From an uncultured Clostridium sp. (GTDB lineage Bacteria > Bacillota > Clostridia > TANB77 > CAG-508): 64,000 bases of DNA. The position numbers and the translations under genes were made by a program. Of the stretch, positions 1 to 9,167 are shown piece after piece. Below the pieces are notes generated by a model. The model saw only the letters and a list, made by a program, of their open reading frames with translations, was not told the origin of the DNA and did no database searches. The stretch covers positions 62,001-126,000 of the forward strand of contig CANSOA010000002.1 in NCBI GenBank assembly GCA_947648495.1, given 5' to 3'. Position 1 is the first letter of the stretch, and each line of letters starts with the position of its first letter.

Positions 1-258
1 ATTCATTAGGTTTGATGTATCATAGTGTGTTTCTATGTATAAATTTTCTCTTAATTTTACTGGACTACGCATGGTTTTACAACTAGCAGATATTCTTGTT
101 CTCTTTCTCCCCAATACTCTGTCGCGTAAAGCCATAAGTCTATCTTCCATTTCTTTTTGGGTCATTGCTTTTTTTAATACCTCTGAGACCACTGCCTTCC
201 AAGTAGAAGCTGTAATTCGTTGGTTTTCTATTTTTGGTATTAAACTTAAATGATTCAC
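1..258 (-). CDS. Partial ORF running off the left edge (VNHLSLIPKIENQRITASTWKAVVSEVLKKAMTQKEMEDRLMALRDRVLGRKRTRISASCKTMRSPVKLRENLYIETHYDTSNLMN...), GTG start
   Basis: Open frame read from the minus strand; GTG at 258 preceded by AAGGAAG; not in the ORF list because it is truncated by the window edge. Confidence 0.55.
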   Translation of the reverse strand, partial: MNHLSLIPKIENQRITASTWKAVVSEVLKKAMTQKEMEDRLMALRDRVLGRKRTRISASCKTMRSPVKLRENLYIETHYDTSNLMN

Positions 259-285
259 AAATTTTTACTTCCTTTTTTAAATAAC

Positions 286-309
286 TTAAGGGGAAATTAC
301 TCCCCTTAA
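286..309. repeat. Hairpin downstream of copy 1 VR (TTAAGGGGA-aattac-TCCCCTTAA)
   Basis: Perfect 9-bp inverted repeat; conserved after both copies. Confidence 0.8.
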
Positions 310-353
310 ATTTAGTTTTGTCTCCATTTAAATAATGAAAACAGTGTTCAGTG

Positions 354-1031
354 CTACGAAAGCTCTCGACGGAACGCATATGGCGTGCCTCCGTAGTGCT
401 CGTAATCAGGATCGAAACCGTACCCGCAAAGGTCTGCGGGCGGAGCATTGTAATTGTAATCAGCACCGCCACCAAAATAGCCAGTTCCACCGTCTCTAAG
501 TTGTATAACTCTTACACGTGGAAGTTTATCGGCTTTTTTGAATAAATCCTCTGCAGATTCCCCATTACAAATTCTCATTTGCAACTCTAAATCACAGATT
601 ACTTCATCACACATTCCGTCTCCTTTCTTTTTACACATATTTCGCATTTTCTGTTCTTTCTTATACTTCCAGTTCTTCTTGAAGACAAAAGTCCAAATTC
701 GGCGAGGATATCTCTCAGGCTCCGCATTAGCGATTTCATTCGATTCTCCAAATCTCTCCCGATATAGTCTTCCTTTAGAATCTCTTTCTTCACCGCACAC
801 GCGACGGATTTTCTCTTGGTTTTTCTCAATAACATCTCTGTTAATGAGAAACCATTTGCCGACCTCCAGCTTAGCTGTAATCAGATTTTTTGAGTTTTCT
901 TCCTTAGGCATTTCCTTCTTCAAAAGTCTTTCGTAACCCTTAATCATCAAGTCTTTTAAAGGCTTCAGCCGTCCATCAGAAAGTTGGACTTGCTTTTTCT
1001 TTACGTCTTTTTTCTTTAACACCTTCATCAT
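354..1031 (-). CDS. Putative DGR-type variable protein, copy 1 (hypothetical, 225 aa)
   Basis: Tandem paralogue of 1278..1970; body identical, C-terminal 72 nt hypervariable at codon positions 1/2. Confidence 0.6.
   Translation of the reverse strand: MMKVLKKKDVKKKQVQLSDGRLKPLKDLMIKGYERLLKKEMPKEENSKNLITAKLEVGKWFLINRDVIEKNQEKIRRVCGEERDSKGRLYRERFGESNEIANAEPERYPRRIWTFVFKKNWKYKKEQKMRNMCKKKGDGMCDEVICDLELQMRICNGESAEDLFKKADKLPRVRVIQLRDGGTGYFGGGADYNYNAPPADLCGYGFDPDYEHYGGTPYAFRRELS
387..458 (-). other. Candidate variable region (VR) of copy 1
   Basis: 17 substitutions/72 nt versus copy 2, flanked by identical sequence from 459 to about 936. Confidence 0.6.
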
Positions 1032-1208
1032 ATAATTTTCCTCCTGTATTATAAAAATAGTAAAGCAACATGCTTCTTATTATTTATTTTATCATGTTTT
1101 ACATAAAATGTCAAGTTTGGGTATTTTCTTCCCTATTAAAAATCAATCAAATTCAAAAAAGTTAATAAAAAATAAAAGCCTTTATTTCAAGGCTTTCAAA
1201 TTAAATAA

Positions 1209-1234
1209 TTTAAGGGGAAATTACTCCCCTTAAA
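1209..1234. repeat. Hairpin downstream of copy 2 VR (TTTAAGGGGA-aattac-TCCCCTTAAA)
   Basis: Perfect 10-bp inverted repeat. Confidence 0.8.
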
Positions 1235-1277
1235 TTTAGTTTTGTTTCGGTTTAAGTAACAGAAACAGTGTTCAGTG

Positions 1278-1970
1278 CTACGAAAGCTCTCGGCGGAACG
1301 CATATGGCGTGCACTGGTAGTGCTCGTCATTAGGATCGAAATCGTTCCTGCAAAGGTCTGCGGGCGGATAAAAGCTATCGTGATCAGCACCGCCACCAAA
1401 ATAGCCAGTTCCACCGTCTCTAAGTTGTATAACTCTTACACGTGGAAGTTTATCGGCTTTTTTGAATAAATCCTCTGCAGATTCCCCATTACAAATTCTC
1501 ATTTGCAACTCTAAATCACAGATTACTTCATCACACATTCCGTCTCCTTTCTTTTTACACATATTTCGCATTTTCTGTTCTTTCTTATACTTCCAGTTCT
1601 TCTTGAAGACAAAAGTCCAAATTCGGCGAGGATATCTCTCAGGCTCCGCATTAGCGATTTCATTCGATTCTCCAAATCTCTCCCGATATAGTCTTCCTTT
1701 AGAATCTCTTTCTTCACCGCACACGCGACGGATTTTCTCTTGGTTTTTCTCAATAACATCTCTGTTAATGAGAAACCATTTGCCGACCTCCAGCTTAGCT
1801 GTAATCAGATTTTTTGAGTTTTCTTCCTTAGGCATTTCCTTCTTCAAAAGTCTTTCGTAATCCTTAATCAAGTCTTTTAAAGGCTTCAGCCGTCCATCAG
1901 AAAGTTGGACTTGCATTCCCTTTACGTCTTTTTCCTCAAACACCTTCATCATATTATCATCCTCCTGCAA
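1278..1970 (-). CDS. Putative DGR-type variable protein, copy 2 (hypothetical, 230 aa)
   Basis: Tandem paralogue of 354..1031; same organisation and downstream hairpin. Confidence 0.6.
   Translation of the reverse strand: MQEDDNMMKVFEEKDVKGMQVQLSDGRLKPLKDLIKDYERLLKKEMPKEENSKNLITAKLEVGKWFLINRDVIEKNQEKIRRVCGEERDSKGRLYRERFGESNEIANAEPERYPRRIWTFVFKKNWKYKKEQKMRNMCKKKGDGMCDEVICDLELQMRICNGESAEDLFKKADKLPRVRVIQLRDGGTGYFGGGADHDSFYPPADLCRNDFDPNDEHYQCTPYAFRRELS
1311..1382 (-). other. Candidate variable region (VR) of copy 2
   Basis: Homologous position to 387..458 (offset 924, no indels). Confidence 0.6.
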
Positions 1971-2418
1971 ATTTATAATAAGGCAACATGCTTCTTATTA
2001 TTTATTTTATCATATTTTACATAAAATGTCAACTCCCACACAAAATTTGCCATATTTTATTTTACATAATGGTTAGTTATTTTAACGATAAATTACTACC
2101 TTATGTTTTGAGTATTGTTAATTTAATTATCTGCCCTATTTATGTAAGTTAGCGAGCAATTTTATTTACAAAATCTTTATAACATTTTCAAACTTTTCCT
2201 TATAAAAAATTTTACTTTCTACCCTATTTCTGACTTCTGTTTTTTAATATTTTACTATATCATCTTTCATAAAGAAAAATATCATTTTGGTGTATACTTT
2301 ATTGTATAAAAATTATGTAAATACTTGTAAACGTCAAAAAAATGTGCTATAATCTATCCGTAACAGCAAATTTTATAATTTAAAAGCCTAGTTGGGCAGA
2401 AAGAACGAGGTAAAAAAT

Positions 2419-3402
2419 ATGAGACAAATCAAAGTAGCAATTTGTGGTTACGGTAACTTAGGAAAAGGTGTTGAAAAAGCGCTTTCCAATCCTGCCAATC
2501 AGGATATGGATTTGGTTGCGATTTTCACGCGGCGGGATCCGTTAACAATTAGTACTGCATCAGGTGTAAAAGTAATATCAATCGATAAGATTGAAGACTA
2601 CATCGATAAGATTGATGTGGTAATTCTTTGTGGTGGTTCCGCAAAAGACTTGCCGGAGCAAGGGCCAGAAATTGCATGTATGTTCAATACTGTTGACAGT
2701 TTTGATACACATGCAAAAATACCAGAATACTTTGCAATGATGGATAAGGCTTCTTCTTATGCAGATACCGTTTCTATTATTTCAGTAGGCTGGGATCCAG
2801 GAATGTTCTCAATTGCAAGACTGTATGCAGAAGCAATTCTTCCAACAGGAAATAACTGCACTTTCTGGGGTCCGGGCATAAGTCAGGGACATTCAGATGC
2901 TATCCGGAAAATCGATGGCGTCAAGGATGCAAAACAGTATACGATTCCTAATGAAAGCGCGATTGAAGAGGTCCGTGCAGGCAGAAATCCGGAATTAACA
3001 ACAAGAGAAAAGCACTGGCGTAATTGCTTTGTGGTGCCTGAAGAAGGTGCAGACCTTGATAGAATTGAAAAAGAAATCAAGGAAATGCCAAATTACTTCG
3101 CCGATTATGACACAGCGGTGAGATTTATCAGTGAAGCTGAGCTCAAAAAGAAGCATTCAGCAATGCCACATGGTGGATTTGTTATCCGTAGTGGTAATAC
3201 TGGTGATAATAAGCAGATTATCGAATATTCTTTGAAGTTGAAATCGAATCCGGAATTTACAGGTAGCATTTTAGTTGCCTATGCAAGAGCGGCATTTTAC
3301 TTGTCTAACAATCGACATTATGGTGCAAAAACAGTTTTTGACGTTCCACCAAGTCTTTTGACTGCTGAACCTACAGCAGAACTTATAAAGAGATTGTTAT
3401 AA
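2419..3402 (+). CDS. ddh: meso-diaminopimelate D-dehydrogenase
   Basis: VAICGYGNLGKGVEKAL, VGWDPGMFSIARLYAEA, FWGPGISQGHSDAIRKIDGV; start at MRQIK. Confidence 0.95.
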   Translation: MRQIKVAICGYGNLGKGVEKALSNPANQDMDLVAIFTRRDPLTISTASGVKVISIDKIEDYIDKIDVVILCGGSAKDLPEQGPEIACMFNTVDSFDTHAKIPEYFAMMDKASSYADTVSIISVGWDPGMFSIARLYAEAILPTGNNCTFWGPGISQGHSDAIRKIDGVKDAKQYTIPNESAIEEVRAGRNPELTTREKHWRNCFVVPEEGADLDRIEKEIKEMPNYFADYDTAVRFISEAELKKKHSAMPHGGFVIRSGNTGDNKQIIEYSLKLKSNPEFTGSILVAYARAAFYLSNNRHYGAKTVFDVPPSLLTAEPTAELIKRLL

Positions 3403-3812
3403 GACAGATTTCATAATAGCCTCAGCGGTGTTTCTTCTATGGAGGAGACACCGTTTTTATCTTAACCCTAGTAAAATAATGCTTTTATTGACTTTTTATG
3501 GAAAATATGTCACCAGTCGAGTTGGCAATCGACAAAATGGACACAAAATTAAGCACAAAATAATTATGGATATTATTAGTTCCACTTGTTTTAAAAAATT
3601 TGCTCTTAACTCTAATGAAAGATAGATGTTTAAAACATTTGTTAGTTTTAAATGGCAAGAAGACGAAGAAAAATGTATTAAATAATGTTTACTTTTTTAC
3701 CTTATTATTATAAAATTAATGAAAATGAGATAGTAACCCAATTTGTACTTGCCCCAATTTAAAAAGTATGAATAAGATAATATAATTTTAGAGATATATT
3801 AGGAGGATTGAT

Positions 3813-4382
3813 ATGCAAAAAAGAAGCAATGATATTATTCAATACGAAGATGAAATAAAAAGTATGTCTGATGATGATTTTAAAGGTTATTGTTTAAAGT
3901 TATCCAAAGATATAAATAATTATTGTGATACAAATGATTTAAGAATTGATTATGTAGTCCCTATTCTGCGTAGTGGTGCTGTTCCTGCTGTTTATATTTC
4001 AAATGAATTAAACTTAATTAAGTTTGCACCAATTCAAGTAAAAAAGATAAAACAAAATGGAGTGTATGACCATATTGTATTATTAAATTCATTAAAAGAA
4101 TTAGACAAAGATAGAATGTTAAATCTATTAGTTGTAGAAGGCACTTATAGTTCAGGAAATACTGTTAATACTGCATTAGAAGAAATAAAAAGAACTTTAC
4201 CAAAAGCTAAAATTTTATTTGCTACAATTTGTATAAGAGGAAAAGAAAATATGCCAAAAGGTATCGAAAAAGGATTTTATGGTTTTGACTTACCAAGAGA
4301 GAAACTTTTTACATATCCTTGGGAGACTGTAGAAATGAAAGAAAATCATCCTGACCAAAAAGTAGAAAATATTTTTTATTAA
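3813..4382 (+). CDS. Phosphoribosyltransferase-like protein
   Basis: VVPILRSGAVPA and LLVVEGTYSSGNTVNTALEEI resemble the PRPP loop of type I PRTases. Confidence 0.5.
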   Translation: MQKRSNDIIQYEDEIKSMSDDDFKGYCLKLSKDINNYCDTNDLRIDYVVPILRSGAVPAVYISNELNLIKFAPIQVKKIKQNGVYDHIVLLNSLKELDKDRMLNLLVVEGTYSSGNTVNTALEEIKRTLPKAKILFATICIRGKENMPKGIEKGFYGFDLPREKLFTYPWETVEMKENHPDQKVENIFY

Positions 4383-4418
4383 ATACAAAATATGTAATAA
4401 AATTGAAAGGATTAGCAA

Positions 4419-4460
4419 TTATGGAAAATGTAAAAATATTATGGAGTCGAATGAACTCAT
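4419..4460 (-). pseudogene. Degenerate copy of the MSSFD small-peptide cassette (promoter and RBS retained, ORF reads MSSFDSIIFLHFP*)
   Basis: 4444-4535 is near-identical to 7391-7478. Confidence 0.6.
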
Positions 4461-4651
4461 AAATGCACCTCCTTCTTTTGAAGGATAAACTTATTATACA
4501 AATTAACTGGATAACTGCCAACGAAAATACAGTAATCGATTTAGAATTTATATTTTGATACATATAAAAGTTAAGGTTTTATCAGATGGTATATACATTA
4601 AAAACCACGCTCTCCCATAAGAGATATAGGAAAGCGTGGAAAAATTATTCT

Positions 4652-5419
4652 TTAACAAAATTTTGCATTGCCGTATCTTACTTCGATATAACCAGAAGCT
4701 GTATAAATTCCTTTTAACTTAGGATTGTTTTTGCAATTACCATACTTAGTGTTAACAGACACTTTAGAATTGCCGATATTTCCTAAAGTTACATCTGCAT
4801 TTCCATACTGACAGGTAATATCCAATCTAACATCGGAACATGCCTCCGAATCAACATCAATACTTCCATGTTGACAATTGATTCCTAAAGTCTGAAATGT
4901 TGACGATAAATCAATGCTTCCATGTGCGTTATCAATGTTAATGATGTCAGCATTAACGTCTGAACCTATGTTGATATTTCCATATTTGCTATCAACTGTA
5001 ATGGCAGAAGCTCTAACATATGAATTTATATCAATATTACCATATTTCACCTCGATAGAAAGTTTTTCAAATGTTTTATCTGGAATTTGAATATCAAGTG
5101 TCAGACCACCTTTACCACCAACAGAGCAATTATTGATAACAACAGAACATCCAGATGCCACAGACATATACCTACTGCTAATTGATGTTCCTTTTGATTT
5201 CACAAAGACAAGTATTTCATTCCTCTGTTTCTCCACAGAAAAGTTAAGATTCTGGTCACTGATAATTGAACCATGCAGATGTGCTGTTACTTCATTTGTG
5301 TTAGATGCAGATACTTTTACATTGACATTGCTATCAATAGTAATCCGCTTAACACCGTTTGCTGTTTCCTTTTTGATTTCATCAAATTTTTTACAGGCAC
5401 TGTCAATAATAACCATAAT
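4652..5419 (-). CDS. DUF4097-like beta-strand repeat protein (putative adhesin)
   Basis: Repeated VKYGNIDI/SKYGNINI/HGSIDL/QYGNADV strands; probable start at internal MVIIDSACKK. Confidence 0.7.
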   Translation of the reverse strand: MMVIIDSACKKFDEIKKETANGVKRITIDSNVNVKVSASNTNEVTAHLHGSIISDQNLNFSVEKQRNEILVFVKSKGTSISSRYMSVASGCSVVINNCSVGGKGGLTLDIQIPDKTFEKLSIEVKYGNIDINSYVRASAITVDSKYGNINIGSDVNADIINIDNAHGSIDLSSTFQTLGINCQHGSIDVDSEACSDVRLDITCQYGNADVTLGNIGNSKVSVNTKYGNCKNNPKLKGIYTASGYIEVRYGNAKFC

Positions 5420-5657
5420 TTTTCCTCCTAAAATTTGTATAATAATAATTATTATTAATAGATACATATAGGAAAATATTACTTTGGAAATCCCATATTT
5501 AATAATTATATCACATTATGTTGAATAACACAACCCTATAGTAATAATTTAGAAATTTATTATTTTTAAATTACTTTTTATGCCAATTAGTCCAGAATAG
5601 TTAAAATTATAAAAAGCTAGAAAATAGTGGATTTCTTAGATTTTATAAATATTGCTG

Positions 5658-5705
5658 GATATAAAAAAATACCCTAAAATAGGGTATTTGGGGTCGAGAT
5701 GGGCG
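5658..5705. repeat. tRNA-Pro 3'-end/terminator direct repeat, site A (att-like)
   Basis: GATATAAAAAAATACCCTAAAATAGGGTATTTGGGGTCGAGATGGGCG; shared with sites B and C. Confidence 0.7.
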
Positions 5706-6069
5706 AAAAATAAGGTCATTAAAACCTAGATTTTAAAAGGTATTTAAGAATTTTACGTCATTTAGTATTACAGTTTTTTATGACAAATATAAGAAATTTC
5801 CTGTTCCACAAAATGGATCTAAAATATTGTATGTAAAAAAAACTATTGACATATAATAAAATATGAGTTATAATTAATATAGCTTAAGCAAGAGAGTATG
5901 TCGAATGACTCAAATGCACATAGAGGTATGTTGGTCGCATATCTCTTTTTTTATATGCTAGAAAATATCAAGTCTTAAGCTGTAATAAAAATATATTTTT
6001 ATTGAAATATGTAAAAAATTATTATATAATAAAAAATATTGAAATATCAAAGGGAGAAAAAATAATATA

Positions 6070-6636
6070 ATGATAATTTTATATTTAGTAAAGGAATTTA
6101 TTATTATAGGTTGTCTTGCTATTGGGGGTGGAATGGTTGCAGTTCCATTTATACAAAATATTGCTTCTAGTACTGGTTGGATAACTGAAAAACAAATAGT
6201 TGAAATGATTGCTATTTCAGAAATTACACCAGGTCCCCTTTTAGTTAATATGGCAACATACATAGGCTATATTGTGGCAGGAGTAATAGGTGGAATTTTA
6301 ACAACTATGGCTTTAATATTACCCCAAATAATAATTATATTTTTTATTTATAAAGTATTTAACAAATTTAAAGATAATACGAATGTTTTAATAGTTTTTA
6401 GGGGAATACGTCCTGTTTCACTTGCTTTGACAGTAGGCGGAGTATTAACTATTTTACAATCAACATTTTTTAAGTTAAATAACTATACTGGTATAAATAG
6501 TATTTTACAAATATTCAACTGGAAATGTATTTTACTAGGAATAGCTTTAATAATAGTAATGAGAAAAGTTAAAATACATCCTATATTTTATTTTATAATA
6601 TGTGGAATAGTAGGAATAGTTTTTAAGTTGTCTTAA
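6070..6636 (+). CDS. Chromate transporter, short-chain subunit 1
   Basis: CHR fold: FIIIGCLAIGGGMVAVPFIQN...EMIAISEITPGPLLVNMATYIGY. Confidence 0.85.
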   Translation: MIILYLVKEFIIIGCLAIGGGMVAVPFIQNIASSTGWITEKQIVEMIAISEITPGPLLVNMATYIGYIVAGVIGGILTTMALILPQIIIIFFIYKVFNKFKDNTNVLIVFRGIRPVSLALTVGGVLTILQSTFFKLNNYTGINSILQIFNWKCILLGIALIIVMRKVKIHPIFYFIICGIVGIVFKLS

Positions 6637-6646
6637 AGGAGAAAAT

Positions 6647-7231
6647 GTGAATAAAATGGAAAAAAAGAATCAATTTAAAGAGAGTCTGAATATGTTTTGG
6701 ATATGCACCTGCATAGGTGCCCAAATGTTTGGAAGTGGTATGGCAGTAGTGCCGATTCTAAAAAAAGAATTTATTGAAAAAAGAAATTGGATAACAGATG
6801 AAGAATTATTAGACATTATGTCCATTGCGAAGTGTACTCCAGGTGCATATACAGTAAATATTGTAACATTTATTGGTAATAAAAGAAACGGAATACTTGG
6901 AGGAACCGGAGCAGCGATTGGTGTTACAATAGTACCAATCATAGCAATTATATTATTTACGTGTATTTATAAAAGTATATCTGAAATGGAAATAATAAAA
7001 AATGCTTTAGTAGGTATAACTGTATGTGTTTGTTCTTTAATTATAAATTCTTTAATAGATCTTTGGAAAAAAGCAATTATTGGATTATTTACATTACTCA
7101 TATTTGTAATATCCCTTTTATTATATGTATTTACAGATATATCAATTATTATGATTATATTAATAATGGGATTTTCAAATTTCATTTTCGAAAGATATAT
7201 TTTAACTAAAGTAAAAAAACAGCAACTATAA
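6647..7231 (+). CDS. Chromate transporter, short-chain subunit 2
   Basis: GAQMFGSGMAVVPILKKEF...DIMSIAKCTPGAYTVNIVTFIG. Confidence 0.85.
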   Translation: MNKMEKKNQFKESLNMFWICTCIGAQMFGSGMAVVPILKKEFIEKRNWITDEELLDIMSIAKCTPGAYTVNIVTFIGNKRNGILGGTGAAIGVTIVPIIAIILFTCIYKSISEMEIIKNALVGITVCVCSLIINSLIDLWKKAIIGLFTLLIFVISLLLYVFTDISIIMIILIMGFSNFIFERYILTKVKKQQL

Positions 7232-7283
7232 TTTTAATTGTATATAGCAATTTTTGTAATATCTACGTTATTCTATAAAAATA

Positions 7284-7304
7284 AAGTGGCTGGTCAGGCC
7301 ACTT
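7284..7304 (-). terminator. Rho-independent terminator of the 29-aa peptide gene
   Basis: AAGTGGC/GCCACTT stem followed on the minus strand by TATTTTTAT. Confidence 0.65.
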
Positions 7305-7317
7305 CGATTAGTTTGTG

Positions 7318-7407
7318 CTAATCTTGAGTATTTTGACTTTCATCATCTTTGTTATTACTAAGTAATAATAAGACGATTAATCGCCAAATTAAGTCGAATG
7401 AACTCAT
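7318..7407 (-). CDS. 29-aa hydrophobic peptide MSSFDLIWRLIVLLLLSNNKDDESQNTQD
   Basis: Strong RBS (GGAAGGGGGTG), consensus promoter upstream, terminator downstream; duplicated cassette at 4419-4535. Confidence 0.6.
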   Translation of the reverse strand: MSSFDLIWRLIVLLLLSNNKDDESQNTQD

Positions 7408-7439
7408 AATTGCACCCCCTTCCTTTGAAGGATAAACTT

Positions 7440-7468
7440 ATTATACAAATTAACTCGATAAATGTCAA
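7440..7468 (-). promoter_or_regulatory. Sigma-70-type promoter TTGACA-N17-TATAAT
   Basis: Exact consensus -35 and -10 with 17-bp spacer. Confidence 0.85.
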
Positions 7469-7486
7469 CGAAAATATTGTTGCAAA

Positions 7487-7816
7487 TTACTTTTTATACC
7501 AATTAGTCCATTTATCTAATCCTTTTTTTACTTCAACTGCTATTTTTGTTCCGTCGATAAAGCCAATCTTATAAAAATTATTATTAAGTAAGTCATTTTC
7601 TTCATTTATAGTATTTTCAATTTTCTCAAAATACTCTACTAATTCTTTTTTGATTTCACTATCAACAGTAAGTTGCTCTATAAACTTAAATAATGCTTCC
7701 TTAACTTCATAAACAGAAGTAATCATATTATTTTGTTTTAAAATTTTTGATTCTGTTTCATTTCTTCTCAATACGAAGAAATTATCTAATAGTGGATTTT
7801 TAAACATTTCTTCCAT
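7487..7816 (-). CDS. Hypothetical protein
   Basis: ORF of 109 aa; C-terminal remnant also at 5568-5600. Confidence 0.6.
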   Translation of the reverse strand: MEEMFKNPLLDNFFVLRRNETESKILKQNNMITSVYEVKEALFKFIEQLTVDSEIKKELVEYFEKIENTINEENDLLNNNFYKIGFIDGTKIAVEVKKGLDKWTNWYKK

Positions 7817-7817
7817 T

Positions 7818-8054
7818 TCATTTTAACCTTTCTTTTAAAATATTTGCATTTTCTTCTGAAATTCTGTTATTAATGAGTGCCAGATTAATCAATGCCAACA
7901 CGTTTTGACTATCTTTTCTCATTTCTGTCAGTATATAGTATGGTATTAAAAAGTCAAAATCCTCTTGTAATTCTTTGGCTTGGTTCTTTTGTTTTTCGAG
8001 TAGTTTAATTTCTAATAGTATAGTTTTCTCATCATTAATCTTTTGTTTTGACAT
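7818..8054 (-). CDS. Hypothetical protein (helical, 78 aa)
   Basis: ORF with upstream RBS, adjacent to the 109-aa ORF. Confidence 0.6.
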   Translation of the reverse strand: MSKQKINDEKTILLEIKLLEKQKNQAKELQEDFDFLIPYYILTEMRKDSQNVLALINLALINNRISEENANILKERLK

Positions 8055-8147
8055 TTTTTCTCCTTTCGTAATTTTATTTTACTAATACACTTTTTCTTAT
8101 ACTATTACTCTTTATTTTAACGTATATGCGGTAAGTTTTTTATAGGA

Positions 8148-8414
8148 ATGTCTGCTATAATAAGTAGGGTGATGATTATGACATTGACACAAGCTACCTA
8201 TAAGAGAATAGAAAATTTATGTGATGAATATAATTTGACAATAAATGGGTTGTGTACTCTGGCAGGAGTAGCACAATCAACAGTATATAATTTGGCAAGC
8301 AACAAAACTACAAATCCAGGTTCGTTGTTAATTCTAAGAATTTGTAGAGCATTAAAAATAACTTTGTCAGATTTTTATGATGATACAATATTTCTAACTC
8401 TTGATGATGAGTAA
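8148..8414 (+). CDS. XRE-family HTH regulator
   Basis: NLTINGLCTLAGVAQSTVYNLASNKTTNPGSLLILRICRALKITLSDFY. Confidence 0.8.
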   Translation: MSAIISRVMIMTLTQATYKRIENLCDEYNLTINGLCTLAGVAQSTVYNLASNKTTNPGSLLILRICRALKITLSDFYDDTIFLTLDDE

Positions 8415-8570
8415 TAGACTATTTACATTTAATGTATTAGTCTTTTTTCTTTTCCTCCTTTCTTTTAATATTATACTAAAATATTTTTGTTTTGTATAGA
8501 CTAAACTTATTATATGAATAATTTTTAGTTTCTTTAATTTATATTTTTTAAATGATATATAACTATTAAA

Positions 8571-8915
8571 GTGAAAGGTGGTAGTATGTGTAGCGACAAT
8601 GAAATAAAGGAAGTCTTGGGAAGAAATATAAGGAACGAAAGATTGAGAAATAATCTTTCACAAGAAGAATTAGCGGAAAAAGTAAGTTTATCCGTTCAAT
8701 TTATAAGAGATATAGAAGCAGGTAGAAATTTAGGAAGTATTACTACTTTGTTGAATCTTTGTAGTGTATTAAATACTACACCAAATCGTATTTTTAGAGA
8801 TTTATTAGAAAGTAATGGTTCTATTGAAAAAAATTTGTCTGAAAAAATTAGTTTATTAGATGAACATGATAAAAATATTATTATTACTTTGTTAGATAAT
8901 ATGAATAAAATTTAA
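8571..8915 (+). CDS. XRE-family HTH regulator
   Basis: IRNERLRNNLSQEELAEKVSLSVQFIRDIEAGRN. Confidence 0.85.
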   Translation: MKGGSMCSDNEIKEVLGRNIRNERLRNNLSQEELAEKVSLSVQFIRDIEAGRNLGSITTLLNLCSVLNTTPNRIFRDLLESNGSIEKNLSEKISLLDEHDKNIIITLLDNMNKI

Positions 8916-8960
8916 TGAATAATTATCCCCCAGTACAACTGTGGGTTTTCTTTAAAGTTA

Positions 8961-9005
8961 ATATAAAAAAATACCCTAAAATAGGGTATTGGGGGTCGAG
9001 GTGGC
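8961..9005. repeat. tRNA-Pro 3'-end/terminator direct repeat, site B (att-like)
   Basis: ATATAAAAAAATACCCTAAAATAGGGTATTGGGGGTCGAGGTGGC. Confidence 0.75.
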
Positions 9006-9167
9006 GCCTGTCGTTTTATGAAAAATATAGTATTTACAAGTAGTTAAAGGATGATAAAAAATTTTTAATACAGTTTTAATGCAATTTTTTTGTCCTTGAA
9101 AATTAGCAGAATATATGATATATGATATATATAAATAGAAAGTTAAGAGATTTTTAGGAGGCCAACT

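Noticed and set aside
387-458. Frameshift or point-mutation decay explaining VR differences
   Set aside because: Reading frame and length are preserved, 16 of 17 changes are at codon positions 1/2, and flanking sequence is identical.
538-936. Plus-strand ORFs 538..936 and 1462..1860
   Set aside because: Antisense shadows of the duplicated minus-strand genes with no RBS or recognisable product.
2392-2418. ORF-caller start of ddh at MGRKNEVKN
   Set aside because: The RBS-like GAACGAGGT and homology support the start at MRQIK (2419).
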